Assembly: GCA_934630905.1 (NCBI GenBank)
Contig: CAKTXN010000021.1
Location: 1-20,999, forward strand
Direction of reading: 5' to 3'
DNA from: an uncultured Eggerthellaceae bacterium
Lineage (GTDB): Bacteria; Actinomycetota; Coriobacteriia; Coriobacteriales; Eggerthellaceae
Length of the DNA: 20,999 bases
Shown here: in pieces, positions 1 through 7,032 of the stretch
How the letters are laid out: every line of letters begins with the position of its first letter
Numbering within the stretch: the first letter of the stretch is position 1
Notes under the pieces: generated by a model
What the model was told of the DNA's origin: nothing
What the model saw: the letters and a program-made list of their open reading frames with translations, nothing else
Databases searched by the model: none
Program-made: the position numbers and the translations under genes

Positions 1-75
1 GGAGCGGACAACGGGGTTCGAACCCGCGACCCCCACCTTGGCAAGGTGGTGCTCTACCAGCTGAGCCATGTCCGC
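1..75 (-). tRNA. tRNA-Gly (anticodon GCC)
   Basis: Read on the minus strand, a complete cloverleaf begins at 75. A 7-bp acceptor stem pairs GCGGACA with TGTCCGC, followed by a D arm with AGCTGGTAGAGC. The anticodon stem is CCACC/GGTGG around the loop TTGGCAA, giving anticodon GCC, and the T arm carries GTTCGAA. The discriminator base is T at position 3. Positions 2-1 read CC, so a genomically encoded CCA probably ends one base outside the window. A good promoter lies just upstream; any terminator is outside the window. Confidence 0.97.
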
Positions 76-85
76 GCAAGAAGGT

Positions 86-114
86 ATAATACCGATACCC
101 TAGGGATAATGCAA
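86..114 (-). promoter_or_regulatory. Promoter of tRNA-Gly
   Basis: On the minus strand, TTGCAT (114-109) and TATTAT (91-86) are separated by exactly 17 nt. Each matches the vegetative -35/-10 consensus well. The predicted start near position 79 leaves a leader of about 4 nt before the mature tRNA, as is common for tRNA genes. Confidence 0.7.
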
Positions 115-223
115 GAAAAAATTTGCCAAATCGCAAAATTTTTTTTATTACCTATACGTTAGTGGTGCTCTCTAAAATTCTCTAAAATTTTTACCTTCCG
201 CGAAAAATTTTTCAAAAAAGATA

Positions 224-251
224 TGTACAAAATATTTCAATCTGATAATAT
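224..251 (+). promoter_or_regulatory. Possible promoter of tRNA-Val
   Basis: TGTACA (224-229) lies 16 nt upstream of TAATAT (246-251), which is preceded by an extended -10 TGA (243-245). Both hexamers match consensus at only 4 of 6 positions. The overlapping GATAAT (244-249) is an alternative -10. The AT-rich stretch 115-250 upstream fits a strong stable-RNA promoter region. The predicted start near 258 would put the small hairpin at 260-275 at the very 5' end of the precursor. Confidence 0.4.
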
Positions 252-259
252 ATCTACCC

Positions 260-275
260 GCTGGTGAACACCAGC
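260..275 (+). repeat. GC-rich hairpin in the tRNA-Val leader
   Basis: GCTGGTGAACACCAGC is a perfect inverted repeat: 6 bp around a GAAC tetraloop, or 7-bp arms when read as DNA. It lies between the candidate -10 and the mature tRNA start at 290. It has no T-tract, so it is not a terminator. It could guide 5' processing or be an operator; no function can be assigned from sequence. Confidence 0.45.
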
Positions 276-289
276 AACCACTGAAAAGT

Positions 290-364
290 GGGCGGTTAGC
301 TCAGGGGGAGAGCACTGCCTTGACACGGCAGGGGTCACAAGTTCAAATCTTGTATCGCCCACCA
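290..364 (+). tRNA. tRNA-Val (anticodon GAC)
   Basis: The acceptor stem pairs GGGCGGT with ATCGCCC (one G-T pair). The D arm has GCTCAGGGGGAGAGC. The anticodon stem CTGCC/GGCAG encloses TTGACAC (anticodon GAC), and the T arm is ACAAG-TTCAAAT-CTTGT. The discriminator is A361 and CCA is encoded at 362-364. An intrinsic terminator follows within about 10 nt, so the gene is monocistronic. Confidence 0.97.
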
Positions 365-374
365 TTGAATTTCG

Positions 375-400
375 AAGAATCCCGTTCGGGATTCTTTTTT
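375..400 (+). terminator. Intrinsic terminator of tRNA-Val
   Basis: AAGAATCCC (375-383) pairs perfectly with GGGATTCTT (388-396) around a GTTC loop and runs into a T tract ending at 400. It lies about 10 nt past the encoded CCA. Confidence 0.9.
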
Positions 401-742
401 ATTTCCAGCAAAGTCTTTTCTTCGTTCTTCATGGGTCGCACAGGACAAGCTGAATCTCCTTCGCCAACAATGCAGCACCGGATCAAGATTCGCTCGAACA
501 AAGTAGAGTACGGAACAAAACAAACAATCTGAGTCCAACGCGCCCTAAGCTTCAGCACGACCCATAATCTCCAAATGACAACAGCTCGAAACAGCATTGG
601 CTAAAAGCACCCCAAATATGGGCTCTCAGAGCGTCTCAGCATGCTTCCCTTCCCCACGAAGCACCGAATGTCAGACAGACACCCCCGCAAACCGCTTGAA
701 TCGAAAACGCTCTATCCTGCGGCACGAAAACCTTGCCAAATG
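401..742. other. Intergenic stretch without recognisable features
   Basis: These 342 bases lie between the tRNA-Val terminator and the convergent tRNA-Leu terminator. All open frames here are short, lack a convincing ribosome binding site, and overlap tRNA or terminator sequence. I see no tRNA, repeat array, or recognisable decayed gene. A small RNA or a degraded remnant cannot be excluded by eye. Confidence 0.5.
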
Positions 743-771
743 CAAAAAAGAGAGAGCCGAAGCCCTCTCTT
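743..771 (-). terminator. Intrinsic terminator of tRNA-Leu
   Basis: On the minus strand AGAGAGGGC and GCTCTCTCT form a 9-bp stem (one G-T pair) closed by a TTCG tetraloop and followed by TTTTTT. It starts about 10 nt after the CCA end of tRNA-Leu. Confidence 0.9.
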
Positions 772-779
772 GAATTTAC

Positions 780-866
780 TGGTGTCGAAGGCGGGATTTG
801 AACCCGCACGCCCAATCCGGGCACTAGCACCTCAAGCTAGCGTGTCTGCCGTTCCACCACTCCGAC
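780..866 (-). tRNA. tRNA-Leu (anticodon GAG)
   Basis: This is a class II tRNA on the minus strand. The acceptor stem GTCGGAG pairs with CTTCGAC (two non-Watson-Crick G-T/A-T tolerant pairs), and the anticodon stem CTAGC/GCTAG encloses TTGAGGT (anticodon GAG). A long variable arm TGCCCGGATTGGGCG and a T arm with GGTTCAAATCC follow. The discriminator is A and CCA is encoded at 782-780. It lies immediately downstream of secG on the same strand but has its own promoter-like sequence. Confidence 0.97.
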
Positions 867-884
867 GAATTTGCAACGTTGCAT

Positions 885-912
885 AGTTTATCAGAACACC
901 TACAAGTTGCAA
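885..912 (-). promoter_or_regulatory. Probable promoter of tRNA-Leu
   Basis: On the minus strand TTGCAA (912-907) and TAAACT (890-885) are separated by 16 nt. The predicted transcription start near 878 falls in the centre of a perfect 12-bp palindrome, TGCAACGTTGCA (872-883), about 12 nt before the mature tRNA. Confidence 0.55.
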
Positions 913-932
913 GAGATTTTTTTAAGCACTCT

Positions 933-1184
933 TTAAGCGATGGAACCGTGCGGCCAAATGACCATCATGGCAATCAACGTTACCATGAAAACAATCGCAA
1001 GAACAATCGTAATGCGATCAAGGTTCTTCTCTACAATCGAGGTACCCGTGGAAGTGTTGTACACCGCCGCGGAAATCATATCGGAAAGACCCGTTCCCTT
1101 GCCGGAATGCAGCAAGATGAAAACGATCAGACCAGCGCCGGATACAATCAGCAACACCGTCAAAATAATCATTAAAGCCGTCAA
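933..1184 (-). CDS. secG: SecG, Sec translocon subunit
   Basis: This 83-residue protein has the SecG layout. A first membrane helix (about residues 3-25) is followed by the conserved loop HSGKGTGLSD (about 26-36), then a polar stretch and a second helix (about 56-78). SecG stabilises the SecYEG channel and helps SecA-driven export. The start is TTG at 1184: AAGAAGG (1197-1191) sits 6 nt upstream, whereas the first in-frame ATG at 1172 is 18 nt from it, too far. It is the last gene of the glycolytic run, 61 nt after gpmI. secG directly after a triose-phosphate gene is a known actinobacterial arrangement; here gpmI lies in between. No clear intrinsic terminator follows before the tRNA-Leu promoter. 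Confidence 0.93.
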   Translation of the reverse strand: MTALMIILTVLLIVSGAGLIVFILLHSGKGTGLSDMISAAVYNTSTGTSIVEKNLDRITIVLAIVFMVTLIAMMVIWPHGSIA

Positions 1185-1190
1185 GACAAA

Positions 1191-1197
1191 CCTTCTT
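1191..1197 (-). promoter_or_regulatory. Ribosome binding site fixing the TTG start of secG
   Basis: AAGAAGG on the minus strand lies 6 nt upstream of TTG (1184) and 18 nt upstream of the ATG at 1172, favouring the non-ATG start. Confidence 0.65.
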
Positions 1198-1245
1198 TAC
1201 CGTCGAATAAGCAAATGCAATTTATGAATTATAAAGGAAACAAGA

Positions 1246-2796
1246 CTATCGCGCAAGAAGCGATTTCCCCGTCATTTCCGCAGGTTGGGGAATTGTCATA
1301 ATATCCAACAGCGTGGGTGCGATATCGCAAAGCGCGCCTTCCCTGTTCTCCAGAGAAAAGCCTCGCTCCGAATAATCAATAAGCGCGAGAGGCACAGGAG
1401 CTGTGGTATGCGCCGTATGGGGCGATCCATCTTCGGCAACCATCTGATCGGCGTTGCCGTGATCGGCGGTCAAAAGACAAGTGCCGCCCTTAGCCTTCAA
1501 AGCACGCAGCACGCGTCCCACGCACTCATCGACCGCCTCGACAGCCTGCTTTGCCGCAGAAACAACACCGGTATGCCCCACCATGTCGCAATTCGCGTAA
1601 TTCACCACGTAGAAATCAGCTTTATCGTTGAGAATCGCCTCCGTAAGCGCTTCGGTAACCGGATACGCGCTCATCTGCGGCTGCAAATCATACGTTGCCA
1701 CCGCAGGGCTCTTGATTAAAACGCGCTCCTCCCCTACCTTGGGCTCTTCAATGCCGCCGTTCAGGAAAAACGTCACGTGCGCGTATTTCTCGGTTTCCGC
1801 AATATGGAACTGACGCAAGCCCTGCTGCGCCAAAACGTCTGCCAACACGTTTGCCGGGAATTCCTTCGGAAACGCCACCGGTGCATTGATGGTTGCATCG
1901 TATTCCGTCAAGCACACATAGGAAACAGGTACTTTTTCACCGCGCGGGAAGCCGCTGAAGTCATCATCGACAAACGCACGCGTAAGCTCGCGGGCACGAT
2001 CGGGACGGAAGTTAAAGAACACCACCGCATCGCCTTCGTGCACGCCGCAGCCGTCCAGCGAGACGGGTTCAACGAATTCATCTGTTACGCCCGCATCGTA
2101 GGAGTCTTGCATTGCCTGAGCAGCGCTTACCTTAATACAAGGAGTGCCACTGACAATCGCATGGTAAGCACGCTCCACGCGACCCCATCGATTATCGCGA
2201 TCCATTGCGTAATAGCGACCCGAAACAGTAGAAATTGCAAGCTTTGTCTGCGGATATGCGCTGCGCAAACGCTCAAGCTCCGCTTCCAGCTGCTCGATGT
2301 AACCCTTGCCGCTTGAAGGCGGAACATCGCGGCCGTCCATGAAACAATGGATGTGCACCGCAGGCACCTGCTGTTCGCACGCCATGGCAACCAGGGCATA
2401 CAGATGCTCGTTGCTGGAATGAACGCCGCCATCGGAAAGAAGCCCCATGAAATGAACCACGCCACCGTTACGTGCGGCAGACGAAAACGCCTGACACAGC
2501 ACCAGGTTCTGCTTGACCTCGCCCGAGCGACATGCGCGGTTGATGCGCGTCAGCTCTTGGTAGACAACGCGGCCCGCACCGATATTCAAGTGCCCCACTT
2601 CGGAATTACCCATCTGACCAGCAGGAAGACCAACAGCTTCCCCTGAAGCTAAAAGCTGCGTTTTCGGGCAGGTGGCAAATATATCATCAAGCACCGGCGT
2701 TGCCGCAAGGGAGATAGCATTGCCGCTGCCTGGTGCCGCCAAACCGAAGCCATCCATGATGATAAGGGCGCACGGGCGACCTTCACACGTTGTCAT
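1246..2796 (-). CDS. gpmI: 2,3-bisphosphoglycerate-independent phosphoglycerate mutase
   Basis: This cytosolic Mn-dependent enzyme interconverts 3- and 2-phosphoglycerate. At 516 residues it is the usual length (about 510-515). Visible motifs are the metal-binding MDGFG (Asp15), the NSEVGHLNIGAGR block with the phosphorylated Ser65, MDGRDVPP in the transferase domain, TADHGNAD (443-450) with Asp445/His446, and HTAHT with His463. These are the alkaline-phosphatase-superfamily ligands of iPGM. The ATG at 2796 has AAAAGG about 8 nt upstream. It follows tpiA by 75 nt and precedes secG by 61 nt. Its position between tpiA and secG combines the Bacillus order gap-pgk-tpi-pgm with the actinobacterial tpi-secG order. 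No damage is seen. Confidence 0.97.
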   Translation of the reverse strand: MTTCEGRPCALIIMDGFGLAAPGSGNAISLAATPVLDDIFATCPKTQLLASGEAVGLPAGQMGNSEVGHLNIGAGRVVYQELTRINRACRSGEVKQNLVLCQAFSSAARNGGVVHFMGLLSDGGVHSSNEHLYALVAMACEQQVPAVHIHCFMDGRDVPPSSGKGYIEQLEAELERLRSAYPQTKLAISTVSGRYYAMDRDNRWGRVERAYHAIVSGTPCIKVSAAQAMQDSYDAGVTDEFVEPVSLDGCGVHEGDAVVFFNFRPDRARELTRAFVDDDFSGFPRGEKVPVSYVCLTEYDATINAPVAFPKEFPANVLADVLAQQGLRQFHIAETEKYAHVTFFLNGGIEEPKVGEERVLIKSPAVATYDLQPQMSAYPVTEALTEAILNDKADFYVVNYANCDMVGHTGVVSAAKQAVEAVDECVGRVLRALKAKGGTCLLTADHGNADQMVAEDGSPHTAHTTAPVPLALIDYSERGFSLENREGALCDIAPTLLDIMTIPQPAEMTGKSLLAR

Positions 2797-2871
2797 AGAA
2801 CGTACCTTTTCTCATTCTAAGCTCGCGAACCAGCACGGTTTCCACCAGCCAGTGCAAGCGACTACAAACAA

Positions 2872-3642
2872 CTACAAGCAAGCCTTGATAAGCGCAATAA
2901 AGCTTTCTGCCTTCAGCGCTGCGCCGCCAATCAAGCCGCCATCGATATCCTCCATGGCAAGAAGACCCTCAACGTTTCCTTCGTTCATGGAACCGCCGTA
3001 CAGCACGCGCATGGACTTCGCACTATCGGCTCCGTACAGCTCGGCAAACGTTGCGCGAATGGCGGCGCATACTTCCTGAGCTTGCTCGGGAGTTGCCGTG
3101 CGGCCCGTACCAATGGCCCAAATGGGTTCGTAGGCAACAATGCAGCTCTCTGCATCAAGCTCGTCGATTCCCGCAAACGCAGCTTTAACCTGGGCGCACA
3201 CGAAATCAAGCGTAGACCCCTCGTCGCGCACGGCAAGCGATTCGCCCACGCAGATAATCGGTGAGAGCTTTGCTGCAAGAAGTGCCTTCGCTTTCTTGTT
3301 CACGCCCTCGTTCGTTTCGCCGAACAGCGTGCGGCGCTCCGAATGGCCGATAATGCAGTAGTCGCAGCCCGCCTCTTTGAGCATGGGCACGGAAATCTCG
3401 CCCGTGTAAGCGCCCGATTCCTGCCAATAGCAGTTCTGCGCGCCCACGGAAATAGGAAGATTCTCGAAATCGATGACCGTCCAAGCCGGTTTCAAATCAA
3501 GAAACGGAGGACAGAGCACCACATCAACAGAGTCCGCCCAATCCTTCTCGAAACGGTTGCAAATTTGCTGCGTGAGCACAACGGCCTCGGAGATGGTATT
3601 ATTCATCTTCCAGTTGCCCGCCATCATGGGTTTACGTTTCAT
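2872..3642 (-). CDS. tpiA: Triose-phosphate isomerase
   Basis: This TIM-barrel enzyme interconverts dihydroxyacetone phosphate and glyceraldehyde 3-phosphate. From the start chosen it has 256 residues, the family norm. Catalytic residues are Lys12 (GNWKMN), His100 (IIGHSERR) and Glu172 (YEPIWAIGTG). Loop 6 is the IGTGRTAT segment, and the phosphate-binding GGSMNEGN and GGLIGGAAL lie near the C-terminus. An ATG at 3657 would add five residues, but AGGAG (3651-3647) lies inside that extension and 4 nt before the ATG at 3642, so 3642 is preferred. It follows pgk by 61 nt in the same transcription direction. Confidence 0.96.
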   Translation of the reverse strand: MKRKPMMAGNWKMNNTISEAVVLTQQICNRFEKDWADSVDVVLCPPFLDLKPAWTVIDFENLPISVGAQNCYWQESGAYTGEISVPMLKEAGCDYCIIGHSERRTLFGETNEGVNKKAKALLAAKLSPIICVGESLAVRDEGSTLDFVCAQVKAAFAGIDELDAESCIVAYEPIWAIGTGRTATPEQAQEVCAAIRATFAELYGADSAKSMRVLYGGSMNEGNVEGLLAMEDIDGGLIGGAALKAESFIALIKACL

Positions 3643-3646
3643 GTTT

Positions 3647-3651
3647 CTCCT
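3647..3651 (-). promoter_or_regulatory. Ribosome binding site deciding the tpiA start
   Basis: AGGAG on the minus strand lies between two in-frame ATGs and 4 nt upstream of the second (3642), selecting it over the ATG at 3657. Confidence 0.6.
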
Positions 3652-3703
3652 GTTCATCGCGATTTTGCCCGATGCAATCTCGCTTGTCGCAACAGTCGGA
3701 CAA

Positions 3704-4891
3704 TTATTTGCGCAGCGCCTCTACGCCCGGGAGCTTTTCGCCCTGAACAAGCTCCATGGAAGCGCCGCCGCCCGTGGAAATAAACGTCATCTTCGATGCA
3801 AGGTCGAACTTGTTCACCGCAGCAACGCTGTCGCCGCCGCCGATAATCGTATCGGCTTCCTTGTTAGCGGCAACCGCCAGAGCAACCTGCTTCGTGCCTT
3901 CCTCGAATGCCTTCATCTCGAAAACGCCCATGGGGCCGTTCCAGAACACGGTCTTCGCCTGCGCAATGGCGTCTGCGTATGCTTTTGCCGTTTCGGGGCC
4001 AATATCAAGGCCCATCATGTCGCTGGGAATGTTGTCAACGGAAACGGTTTCCGTACGCGCGTCTTCGGCGAACTTATCTGCCACCACAACATCGGAAGGC
4101 AGAAGCAGCGACACGCCCTTGTCCTGTGCTTTTTGGAGCATTTCGGACGCGCGCTCAACCCATTCGTCTTCCTTCAGCGAAGTGCCCACCGTCTTGCCCT
4201 GCGCCAAAAGAAACGTAAAGCACATGCCGCCGCCGATGATAAGCGTGTCGCACGTGTCGATAAGCGCATCGATTACCTTGATCTTATCGGATACTTTCGA
4301 GCCGCCCAAAATAGCAACGAACGGACGTTTCGGCTGCTCAAGCATACCACCCAGCGTAGCAACTTCCTTGCTAAGCAAGAAGCCGGCATATGCGGGAAGC
4401 AGCGCAGCAACGCCTGCCGTGGAGGCATGCGCGCGATGCGCCGTGCCGAATGCATCGTTCACATACGCATCGCCCAGTGCGACAAGTTCGCGGCAGAAGC
4501 CTTCGTCGTTTTTCTTTTCGCGCTTGTCAAAGCGAAGGTTTTCCAGCAAAACGATGTCACCGTTGTTCATGTGGGCGATCTTTTCCTGCGCATCGGCACC
4601 CACTGTATCGGTAGCAAACGAAACAGGAGCATCCACCATGTTCGCAAGATAAGCAGCTACGGGCGCCAAGGAATACGTTTCCTCGTAGCCTTCGCCCTTC
4701 GGACGACCCAAATGGGACATAAGAATGACTTTTGCGCCAGCATCAACCAGATATTTAATAGTTGGCAGCGCAGCCTTGATGCGCGTGTCATCGGTAACAG
4801 CGCCTTCTTTCAACGGCACGTTGAAATCCACGCGCACGAGCACGCGCTTTCCGTGCGGCGCAAGAGATTCGATAGTTTGAATGTCGGACAT
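3704..4891 (-). CDS. pgk: Phosphoglycerate kinase
   Basis: Transfers the acyl phosphate of 1,3-bisphosphoglycerate to ADP in the first ATP-yielding step of glycolysis. At 395 residues it is normal length. Diagnostic segments are RVDFNVPL (about 20-27), the basic-patch loops DTRIKAALPTI and SHLGRPKG, the hinge-proximal ILGGSKVSDKI, the nucleotide-domain NGPMGVFE, GGGDSVAAV and STGGGASMEL near the C-terminus. The ATG at 4891 has a perfect AGGAGG 5 nt upstream. An intrinsic terminator sits between gap and pgk only 24 nt before this start, leaving almost no room for a separate promoter. Expression therefore probably depends on readthrough, RNA processing, or a promoter inside the end of gap. Confidence 0.97.
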   Translation of the reverse strand: MSDIQTIESLAPHGKRVLVRVDFNVPLKEGAVTDDTRIKAALPTIKYLVDAGAKVILMSHLGRPKGEGYEETYSLAPVAAYLANMVDAPVSFATDTVGADAQEKIAHMNNGDIVLLENLRFDKREKKNDEGFCRELVALGDAYVNDAFGTAHRAHASTAGVAALLPAYAGFLLSKEVATLGGMLEQPKRPFVAILGGSKVSDKIKVIDALIDTCDTLIIGGGMCFTFLLAQGKTVGTSLKEDEWVERASEMLQKAQDKGVSLLLPSDVVVADKFAEDARTETVSVDNIPSDMMGLDIGPETAKAYADAIAQAKTVFWNGPMGVFEMKAFEEGTKQVALAVAANKEADTIIGGGDSVAAVNKFDLASKMTFISTGGGASMELVQGEKLPGVEALRK

Positions 4892-4914
4892 TAAAGCCTC
4901 CTGAAAAACTTCCT

Positions 4915-4948
4915 AAAAAAGCAATGCGCCGCCCAACCGGACGGCGCA
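4915..4948 (-). terminator. Intrinsic terminator between gap and pgk
   Basis: On the minus strand TGCGCCGTCC (4948-4939) and GGGCGGCGCA (4934-4925) form a 10-bp stem with one G-T pair and a GGTT loop. TTGC and then six T residues (4920-4915) follow. It starts 12 nt after the gap stop codon. The T tract is interrupted by GC right after the stem, so termination may be partial, which suits a gene followed at once by pgk. Confidence 0.8.
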
Positions 4949-4960
4949 CCTGGTTGCATT

Positions 4961-5962
4961 CTAGAGCATAATCTTTGCCAGGTCGGCAACGCGGTTGGAA
5001 TAACCCCATTCGTTGTCGTACCAGGAAACAACTTTCACCATGTCGCCTTCGCCGCCCAAAACCATGGTCAAGCCGGAATCGAAAATCGAAGAATTCGCGT
5101 TGTCGATGATGTCAACGGAAACAATCGGGTCCTCGGTGTATTCCAGGATGCCCTTCATGGGGCCTTCGGCGGCGGCCTTCATGGCGGCGTTGATTTCTTC
5201 CTTCGTGACCGAACGCTCAAGCTGGCAGGTCAGGTCAACCATGGAGCCATCGGGAACAGGAACGCGCGTTGCAAAACCGTCGAGCTTGCCGGCACGCTCG
5301 GGGATAACCAGCGCAACAGCCTTAGCGGCACCCGTGGTGGTGGGGATGATGGACTGCGCAGCAGCGCGCGCACGACGATAATCCTTATGCGGCAGATCCA
5401 GAATCTTCTGGTCGTTCGTGTACGCGTGAACCGTGTTCATCATGCCGCGCTTAATGCCGAAGCTGTCAACCAGAACCTTGGCAACAGGAGCAAGGCAGTT
5501 CGTGGTGCAAGATGCGTTGGAAACAATGTTCATGGTAGCAGGATCGTAATCCTTGTCGTTGACGCCCATAACAATGGTAGCATCCACGTTCTTACCAGGG
5601 GCAGAGATGATGACCTTCTTTGCGCCCGCTTCAATGTGAGCAGCAGCCTTCGTGCCATCGGTGAAGAAGCCGGTGGATTCGACAACAACCTGAACGCCCA
5701 GCTCGCCCCACGGCAAGTTGGCAGGTTCGCGCTCTGCAAGAACCTTGACGTTCACGCCATCAACGCAGAAACCGTCCTCGGTGACCACAACGGAATCGTA
5801 AGCACGACCATGAACCGAGTCGTACTTCAAAAGGTGAGCCAACTGTTCCTTGTTACCCAGGTCATTGACTGCTACGACTTCCAGCTCAGGATCGTTGAAC
5901 ATTGCGCGGAAAGCCAAGCGGCCAATACGACCGAAACCGTTGATGCCAACCTTAGTTGCCAT
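4961..5962 (-). CDS. gap: Glyceraldehyde-3-phosphate dehydrogenase, NAD-type
   Basis: Oxidises and phosphorylates glyceraldehyde 3-phosphate to 1,3-bisphosphoglycerate. The protein has 333 residues from the chosen ATG. The Rossmann motif GINGFGRIGR (6-15) is followed by Asp34 in VAVNDLG, a residue typical of NAD-dependent enzymes. The active site SNASCTTNCLAP gives Cys152, and His179 in NTVHAYTNDQ is the base. Upstream in-frame codons reach 6031, but the family start and the AAAGGGG at 5976-5970 (7 nt before ATG) fix 5962. A TATAAT at 5989-5984 predicts a short leader of about 15 nt. A terminator follows directly, so gap may be made largely as a monocistronic, high-level message. Confidence 0.97.
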   Translation of the reverse strand: MATKVGINGFGRIGRLAFRAMFNDPELEVVAVNDLGNKEQLAHLLKYDSVHGRAYDSVVVTEDGFCVDGVNVKVLAEREPANLPWGELGVQVVVESTGFFTDGTKAAAHIEAGAKKVIISAPGKNVDATIVMGVNDKDYDPATMNIVSNASCTTNCLAPVAKVLVDSFGIKRGMMNTVHAYTNDQKILDLPHKDYRRARAAAQSIIPTTTGAAKAVALVIPERAGKLDGFATRVPVPDGSMVDLTCQLERSVTKEEINAAMKAAAEGPMKGILEYTEDPIVSVDIIDNANSSIFDSGLTMVLGGEGDMVKVVSWYDNEWGYSNRVADLAKIML

Positions 5963-5969
5963 GTCTTTT

Positions 5970-5976
5970 CCCCTTT
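5970..5976 (-). promoter_or_regulatory. Ribosome binding site deciding the gap start
   Basis: AAAGGGG lies 7 nt upstream of the ATG at 5962 and inside the longer open frame that extends to 6031, arguing against the longer start. Confidence 0.65.
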
Positions 5977-5983
5977 CATAAGG

Positions 5984-6013
5984 ATTATAAACAGTTTGGT
6001 TTGCCAGGAGCGC
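5984..6013 (-). promoter_or_regulatory. Probable promoter of gap
   Basis: A perfect TATAAT lies at 5989-5984 on the minus strand in the 128-nt whiA-gap gap. No good -35 is present at 16-18 nt, so an activator or alternative contacts may be needed. Just upstream, GCAGGGGC and GCGCCTGC form imperfect inverted arms (about 6013-6043) that could be an operator; this is speculative. Confidence 0.5.
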
Positions 6014-6090
6014 AGGCGCCGTAACGCGCAATTCGCCCCTGCAGTTTACCTACCCTCCAACGTTACCACGAAAGCGCGAACGCGCAAGCA

Positions 6091-7032
6091 TCAAACCTGC
6101 GAGCGTTTCAAATCGTGGGCAAAATCCAGAATACGCTGAACGCGATGAGCGATGGCGGACTTGGAAAGCGGCGGATCAAGCATTTCGCCCAACGCCTTAA
6201 GCGATGCATCGGGATGCGCCAGGCGAAGGCGGATGATTTCGCGCAAAGCGGGCGAAAGCTTGCCCATGGCTTCCGCATGGCGAATCTGCTCAACTGCTTC
6301 TTGGAACTCCAAAAACGCGTTCACCGTTTTGCGCTGATTTGCAATTTCCGCATTCGTCGCGCGGTTCGCGTCGTTGCGGATGCTCTTGTAAAGGCGCGCG
6401 TCCTCGAAATGCAGCGCGCTGGTGTGCGCACCCGTGAACGCAAGGAAGTCCGCAATGGCATCGCCGCTTTTCAGGTAGACAATGTAGGTGTTGCGCCGCC
6501 GCGAAATACGCGCAGGAATGCCTTTTTCCGTGAAGATGCGCGCAACGTCTTCGGCAATGGGTTCAGCCGCAAACGTGATTTCAAAGTGGTAGTTGCCCTT
6601 TGGATTTGCAATAAAGCCGCTGCCCAGAAATGCCCCGCGCAGGTACGCCGCAGCGCAACATTCCTTCTTGATGATGGAAGGCCGCAAATGCATTTCCAAA
6701 CCGCCCGATTCGGAAAGAACGCCCATATCGCGCAGCGACTGCTCAAGACGCGGTTGATACGGCGCTTCTATCAGGTAGTTTGGCGTTTGGTGCAGAACAC
6801 TTCGGCGAATCGTGAGGTTCGTTTGCAAATCGTAGATATCGTTGAGCAGCTGCTTGGTCAAGCGCGCAATGCTCACCGAATCGGTCACCACTTCCAAGCG
6901 GTACTTGCCCGAACCGCTCAGATACAGCGTGCCATCAATGCGTACCAGCGCTGCAAGCGTGGCGCGCTGGCAATGCGTGCACACGGGGCGCACGTGCGAA
7001 AGCTCGTCTTTAACATCGGAAGTAAACGCCAT
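6091..7032 (-). CDS. whiA: WhiA family DNA-binding regulator
   Basis: WhiA proteins bind DNA and control sporulation division in Streptomyces and division/chromosome functions in Bacillus. In this 313-residue protein an N-terminal segment (about 1-110) leads into a degenerate LAGLIDADG motif, YLRGAFLGSGFI (130-141), with a second fold repeat through about 220. A C-terminal helix-turn-helix of region-4 type follows (ASLKALGEMLDPPLSKSAIAHRV, about 277-300). As in known WhiA, the homing-nuclease fold lacks the catalytic acidic residue (GSG in place of GxD). Its ATG overlaps the yvcK stop by one base (TAATG), so the two are probably translationally coupled. What it regulates here cannot be read from the sequence. 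Confidence 0.95.
   Translation of the reverse strand: MAFTSDVKDELSHVRPVCTHCQRATLAALVRIDGTLYLSGSGKYRLEVVTDSVSIARLTKQLLNDIYDLQTNLTIRRSVLHQTPNYLIEAPYQPRLEQSLRDMGVLSESGGLEMHLRPSIIKKECCAAAYLRGAFLGSGFIANPKGNYHFEITFAAEPIAEDVARIFTEKGIPARISRRRNTYIVYLKSGDAIADFLAFTGAHTSALHFEDARLYKSIRNDANRATNAEIANQRKTVNAFLEFQEAVEQIRHAEAMGKLSPALREIIRLRLAHPDASLKALGEMLDPPLSKSAIAHRVQRILDFAHDLKRSQV

Noticed and set aside
171..189. TCTAAAATT direct repeat in the tRNA-Gly/tRNA-Val gap
   Set aside because: Two 9-bp copies in an AT-rich stretch are likely chance or slippage and do not form a larger structure.
320..886. Short open frames overlapping tRNA-Val, tRNA-Leu and the space between
   Set aside because: They run through tRNA genes and terminators, have no supported start and no protein-like composition.
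879..1227. Two plus-strand frames of about 95-98 codons opposite secG
   Set aside because: secG on the minus strand has two clear membrane helices, the conserved GKGxGLS loop and a good ribosome binding site; the opposite frames have none of these.
3473..4894. A 473-codon open frame on the plus strand opposite pgk, and similar long antisense frames opposite gpmI, gap, whiA, yvcK and uvrC
   Set aside because: They lie antisense to genes with unmistakable family motifs, have no recognisable domains, and lack ribosome binding sites. They arise from codon bias of the real strand.
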